From an uncultured Candidatus Pelagibacter sp. (GTDB lineage: Bacteria; Pseudomonadota; Alphaproteobacteria; Pelagibacterales; Pelagibacteraceae), in NCBI GenBank assembly GCA_905616395.1, contig CAJQSQ010000007.1, forward strand, positions 1 through 64,000: a DNA stretch of 64,000 nucleotides, given 5' to 3'. Shown here piece after piece: positions 60,800 through 64,000 of the stretch. The notes below the pieces were generated by a model that saw only the letters and a program-made list of their open reading frames with translations, ran no database searches and had not been told where the DNA came from. The translations under genes were made by a program, and so were the position numbers. Each line of letters opens with the position of its first letter. Within the stretch, counting starts at the first letter, position 1.

Positions 60800-61892
60800 A
60801 TTAAAAGTTAGTACCAGCTATCAAAAATATTCAATTATTATTGGAAATAATATCTTAAGCAAAATAAATAAATTTTTAGAGGAAAGTTCTATTAATTTTA
60901 ATCAATGTCTTCTTGTAATTGATAAAAATGTTCCAAAAAATTTGGTAAAAAGTACTTTAAAATCTTTACCAAAAAGATCTACTTCCATTCATTATTTTAA
61001 TGCTAGCGAAAAAAATAAAAGTCAAAAAAGTGTCAATGACATCACATCAATTCTTTTAAAAAAAAATTTCAATAGAAATGATTGTTTAATTTCCATTGGT
61101 GGAGGTATTACTGGGGATGTATCGGGCTTTGCAGCAAGCATGTATAAGCGAGGCTTAAGGTTTGTTAATATACCAACAACACTGCTTTCACAGGTTGACT
61201 CATCTATCGGCGGTAAAACCGGTATAAACACCAAGCATGGTAAGAATTTAATTGGTTCATTTTACCAACCTAGTCTTGTTATATCAGATATTATTTTTTT
61301 AAACTCTTTACCAAAAAGAGAAGTTATATGTGGATACGGTGAAATTTTAAAACACTCCCTTATTAATGGAAAAAAGTTCTTTGATTTTTTAAATAAGAAT
61401 GGAGAAAAAATTTTAGAATTGAAAAGTCCTTTTATACAAAAGGCAATACAACAAAGCTGTCTTATTAAAAAAAAAGTGGTTGAGACTGATGAAAAAGAAT
61501 TAGGTATAAGAAAAATATTGAATTTTGGACATACCTTTGCACATGCTTTTGAGGCAACTCTAGGTTATTCGGCAAGATTAAATCATGGTGAAGCTGTTAT
61601 CCTCGGCGTTAAAACTGCCGCAAAATTTAGCTTATTAAATAAAATTTTGAATAAAAAAGATTTTGAGTTAATTAATAACCATTTAAATAGTCTAAATCTT
61701 CCAAGAGATATTAATAAATTCTTTTCAATAAAAGATTTAAATACAATTTTATCTTTTATGAAAAAAGATAAAAAAAATAATACAAAGAAAGTTAATCTAG
61801 TTTTGCTTAAAAAAATAGGTTTTCCAATTTACAAATTACAGTTTAATGAAAAAACTATTAATCTTTTTTTAAAAAAGGAATTAACTAAGTAG
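60786..61892 (+). CDS. aroB: 3-dehydroquinate synthase
   Basis: NAD- and metal-dependent cyclisation of DAHP. Blocks: ISIGGGITGDVSGFAASMYKRGL, PTTLLSQVDSSIGGKTGIN, HGKNLIGSFYQP, CGYGEILKHSLI, the zinc ligands in ILNFGHTFAHAFEA and RLNHGEAVILG. Length 368. It overlaps the end of the convergent bolA gene by 12 bases. Confidence 0.96.
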   Translation: MSLIKLKVSTSYQKYSIIIGNNILSKINKFLEESSINFNQCLLVIDKNVPKNLVKSTLKSLPKRSTSIHYFNASEKNKSQKSVNDITSILLKKNFNRNDCLISIGGGITGDVSGFAASMYKRGLRFVNIPTTLLSQVDSSIGGKTGINTKHGKNLIGSFYQPSLVISDIIFLNSLPKREVICGYGEILKHSLINGKKFFDFLNKNGEKILELKSPFIQKAIQQSCLIKKKVVETDEKELGIRKILNFGHTFAHAFEATLGYSARLNHGEAVILGVKTAAKFSLLNKILNKKDFELINNHLNSLNLPRDINKFFSIKDLNTILSFMKKDKKNNTKKVNLVLLKKIGFPIYKLQFNEKTINLFLKKELTK

Positions 61893-62141
61893 TATTTGAA
61901 TGGAATGTATGTGTTCTTTCAGCTCATGATCTAAAATATTATATATTTTCTTGGTTGATTCTATTTTATTTAATTTTTTCAGCTCTTCAGATTTAATAAT
62001 TAATTTTAAATGAAACATTCCTTCTTGGTTTCCCTTGTGATTTTTATGTAAAAAACTTTTATCTTCTATTTTAAAATCTTGCATAACAATTTCTGCTTCA
62101 ATTTTACTTTTAACAATTTCAATTAATTCGTTTATATTCAT
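61881..62141 (-). CDS. BolA family protein
   Basis: 86 residues from ATG at 62141 (MNINELIEIVKSKIEAEIVM); the frame upstream to 62243 lacks a sensible N-terminus and overlaps the DnaJ gene. The class II KH-like fold pattern is present, with the conserved His near HKNHKGNQEGMFHLKLII and a C-terminal ELKEHIHSIQILL (HALSI-type). BolA proteins act with monothiol glutaredoxins in iron-sulfur cluster handling. Alphaproteobacteria often carry it beside DnaJ-cobS-cobT, as here. Confidence 0.88.
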   Translation of the reverse strand: MNINELIEIVKSKIEAEIVMQDFKIEDKSFLHKNHKGNQEGMFHLKLIIKSEELKKLNKIESTKKIYNILDHELKEHIHSIQILLS

Positions 62142-62166
62142 AAATAATAATTTATTACTATATAGC

Positions 62167-62694
62167 ATGAAAAATATTTGTGACTGGAATAATTGCTTCG
62201 ATACTGGTGAATATAAGGCACCAGTTGAGAAAGATAATAGCAAACGCTACAGGTTGCTTTGCTTAGCTCATGTTAAAGAATTCAATAAAAATTGGAATTA
62301 TTTTAAGGGAATGGATGATGAACAAGTGTTTGATTTTTTAAAGTCAGATATGACCTGGCACAAACCCACTCAAAGCTTTAGCTCTTCTGATAACTTTTTT
62401 AAAGTTTTATGGAACAATACTTTAAAAGATGAGTTTGATAAAACTAAACTTAGAGGTGAATATAATCACATGAATCAATTCAAATTTGATGCTAATGACA
62501 TTAAAGCTTTTAGTATTCTGGGTGTTTCGGTTGGCCAAAAATGGGAGCAAATACAGGATAAGTTCAAAACTCTTGTCAAAAAATTTCACCCTGATATTAA
62601 TCTGGGAAATAAAGAATACGAAGAAAAACTTAAATTAATTACTTTGGCTTATACTCAGCTAAAAAATACTTATAAGGAAAAAATTGACACCTAA
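62167..62694 (+). CDS. DnaJ-domain protein
   Basis: A 175-residue protein with a C-terminal J domain (residues about 113-172) containing [21 protein letters not shown] and the HPD motif in [17 protein letters not shown]. The N-terminus ([16 protein letters not shown] and [18 protein letters not shown]) is the conserved Cys/His region of this alphaproteobacterial family. It should stimulate a DnaK ATPase. It overlaps cobS by 11 bases. Confidence 0.9.
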   Translation: MKNICDWNNCFDTGEYKAPVEKDNSKRYRLLCLAHVKEFNKNWNYFKGMDDEQVFDFLKSDMTWHKPTQSFSSSDNFFKVLWNNTLKDEFDKTKLRGEYNHMNQFKFDANDIKAFSILGVSVGQKWEQIQDKFKTLVKKFHPDINLGNKEYEEKLKLITLAYTQLKNTYKEKIDT

Positions 62695-63658
62695 TTTAAA
62701 CATCCAGCCAGACATTAAGATGTCTTTAAAACAAAGTTTTGGAATTGACTCAGATATGGAAGTTGATGCTTTCTCTAAGAGAAGCGAATACGTTCCTGAA
62801 ATAGATAAAAATTATAAATTTGATAGAGACACTACTCTTGCTATCATATCAGGTTTTGCTTTTAATAAACGTGTCCTGGTTCAGGGCTATCATGGTACAG
62901 GAAAATCTACACATATTGAACAAATTGCTGCTAGGTTAAACTGGCCTTGTATTAGGGTTAACTTAGATAGTCATGTAAGCAGGATTGATCTTATTGGAAA
63001 AGATGCAATCGTTGTAAAAGAAGGCAAACAAATTACTGAGTTTAAAGAAGGTATTTTACCTTGGTCTATCCAAAACCCAGTGGCCCTTGTTTTTGATGAA
63101 TATGATGCAGGAAGACCAGATGTGATGTTTGTTATTCAAAGGGTGCTGGAGGCTGAAGGAAATTTTACTCTTTTAGATAAAAATAAAGTTATAAAACAAA
63201 ATAAATTTTTTAGATTATTTGCAACTTCAAATACGGTTGGTTTAGGAGATACAACTGGATTATATCATGGTACTCAACAAATAAATCAAGGACAAATGGA
63301 TAGATGGAATATTGTAACATCTCTAAACTATCTTAGTCTAGATAGGGAAATGGAAATCGTTCTTGCCAAGAATAAAAATTTAAACAACCCAAAAGGTAAA
63401 GAAAAAGTATCCAACATGATTAAAGTTGCATCCTTAACTAGAAAAGGCTTTATAGCAGGAGATATATCAACAGTAATGAGTCCAAGAACCGTTCTTCACT
63501 GGGCTGAAAATGCTGAAATTTTTAAAGACACAGGTTATGCTTTTAGAGTTACTTTTTTAAATAAGTGTGACGATATAGAGAAAAACACAATAGCTGAATA
63601 TTATCAGAGATGTTTTGGGGAAGAGTTGCCAGAGTCGATGGTTAATATTCAGATCTAA
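62684..63658 (+). CDS. cobS: CobS-like AAA ATPase (cobaltochelatase family)
   Basis: A MoxR/CobS-type AAA+ ATPase, 324 residues from TTG at 62684; ATG at 62720 ([13 protein letters not shown]) is an alternative, but the longer N-terminus fits relatives. Walker [15 protein letters not shown] (about residues 67-80), [15 protein letters not shown] as Walker [12 protein letters not shown] sensor 1, and a C-terminal [13 protein letters not shown]. CobS with CobT loads cobalt in aerobic B12 synthesis; no other cobalamin gene is in the window, so another metal or protein target is possible. Confidence 0.9.
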   Translation: MTPNLNIQPDIKMSLKQSFGIDSDMEVDAFSKRSEYVPEIDKNYKFDRDTTLAIISGFAFNKRVLVQGYHGTGKSTHIEQIAARLNWPCIRVNLDSHVSRIDLIGKDAIVVKEGKQITEFKEGILPWSIQNPVALVFDEYDAGRPDVMFVIQRVLEAEGNFTLLDKNKVIKQNKFFRLFATSNTVGLGDTTGLYHGTQQINQGQMDRWNIVTSLNYLSLDREMEIVLAKNKNLNNPKGKEKVSNMIKVASLTRKGFIAGDISTVMSPRTVLHWAENAEIFKDTGYAFRVTFLNKCDDIEKNTIAEYYQRCFGEELPESMVNIQI

Positions 63659-64000
63659 ATGAGCTCAAAAGAAGATAATTTTAAAGAGCAATTTAAACAA
63701 GCATTAATTTCTACTGCTAAGGTAATTTCTGAGGATTATAAATTAGATGTTAAAAAATTAGATAAAGATTTAAGTAATAAGAAAACTGGTTTTTTTGATG
63801 TAACTAATTTATCAAATAAGAGTGATTTTGTTAGACTAAGAGCAGAAACTGATTCTGGTGCATTGAAGAAAAAATTTTCAAATAAGGAAATATTTAACAA
63901 AAACCTACCTAATAATCCTTCTTGCAAATCTTTATATAATATTGCTGAAAAAATTAGATATGAACTTCTAGGTGGCAAAATGCTCAAGGGAGTTGGAAAA
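63659..64000 (+). CDS. cobT: CobT-like protein, N-terminal part (runs off the window)
   Basis: The first 114 residues of a protein that starts directly after the cobS stop (ATG at 63659). The N-terminal part has the CobT pattern FKQALISTAKVISEDYKLDV, DFVRLRAETDSGALKKKF and ENIAEK-like helices with YELLGGKMLKGV. The VWA domain expected at the C-terminus lies beyond the edge. Called from its position after cobS plus this N-terminal pattern. Confidence 0.85.
   Translation, partial: MSSKEDNFKEQFKQALISTAKVISEDYKLDVKKLDKDLSNKKTGFFDVTNLSNKSDFVRLRAETDSGALKKKFSNKEIFNKNLPNNPSCKSLYNIAEKIRYELLGGKMLKGVGK

Overview
The window comes from a very AT-rich (about 30% GC by eye), tightly packed bacterial genome that looks like the SAR11 clade (Candidatus Pelagibacter or a close relative). 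Supporting signs are a tandem glycine riboswitch in front of malate synthase, alphaproteobacterial markers (GcrA, an NDUFA9-like protein, CobS/CobT, a short HisG with HisZ, a tRNA-His with no encoded G-1 and with A73), very short intergenic gaps and many overlapping start/stop codons. There is no transposase, integrase, rRNA operon or CRISPR array. The only stretch over 300 bases without a long ORF (39788-40137) holds a 12-bp tandem repeat and two probable tiny genes.

Region by region: 1-9.3 kb holds the end of secA, accA, riboswitch-controlled glcB, the recR-ybaB-dnaX operon with the SRP RNA, pheA, kdsB and a membrane-anchored cytochrome c. 9.3-14 kb has argF-argD, an ABC-2 permease, gcrA and an NDUFA9-like reductase. 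14-26.4 kb is a nearly gapless run on the plus strand: an RNase D-like gene, kdsD-lptC-lptB, aroA-cmk-rpsA-ihfB, pyrF-trpF-trpB-trpA-accD-folC; trxA follows on the other strand. 40.1-48.6 kb has hisG-hisZ-hisS with tRNA-His, then tRNA-Phe-infA-hisD-DUF2948-murA-dcd and two small genes, tRNA-Thr and a TVP38/DedA protein. 48.7-64 kb has rpmH-rnpA-yidD-yidC-argB-HAD-dapD-dapE-HDAC-SET, truA-fmt-def and a secreted repeat-like protein on the other strand, aroK-aroB, and bolA / DnaJ-cobS-cobT.

The most unusual part is 26.8-40.1 kb, a DNA-processing island. A minus-strand operon encodes RmuC, a PD-(D/E)XK exonuclease and exonuclease I. Divergent to it lie a DUF3696-type AAA ATPase and an unrecognised partner. 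Next comes an operon of about eleven genes: a divergent RpoH-like sigma factor, a basic protein, a NurA nuclease, a HerA translocase and a string of small zinc-binding, membrane and secreted proteins. A motif (GCGGTTAT) lies directly upstream of all three transcription units, as a perfect 12-nt inverted repeat between the two divergent ones. This suggests one co-regulated end-resection, stress or anti-phage module, possibly driven by its own sigma factor.

Other points worth checking: an A13 run in dnaX with immediate stops in both other frames, a cytidylate kinase without the Walker A lysine, a tRNA-Thr with an apparent A19-U56 swap, a possible ArfA-like ribosome-rescue gene, an adjacent HDAC and SET-domain pair, and the absence of lptA between lptC and lptB.
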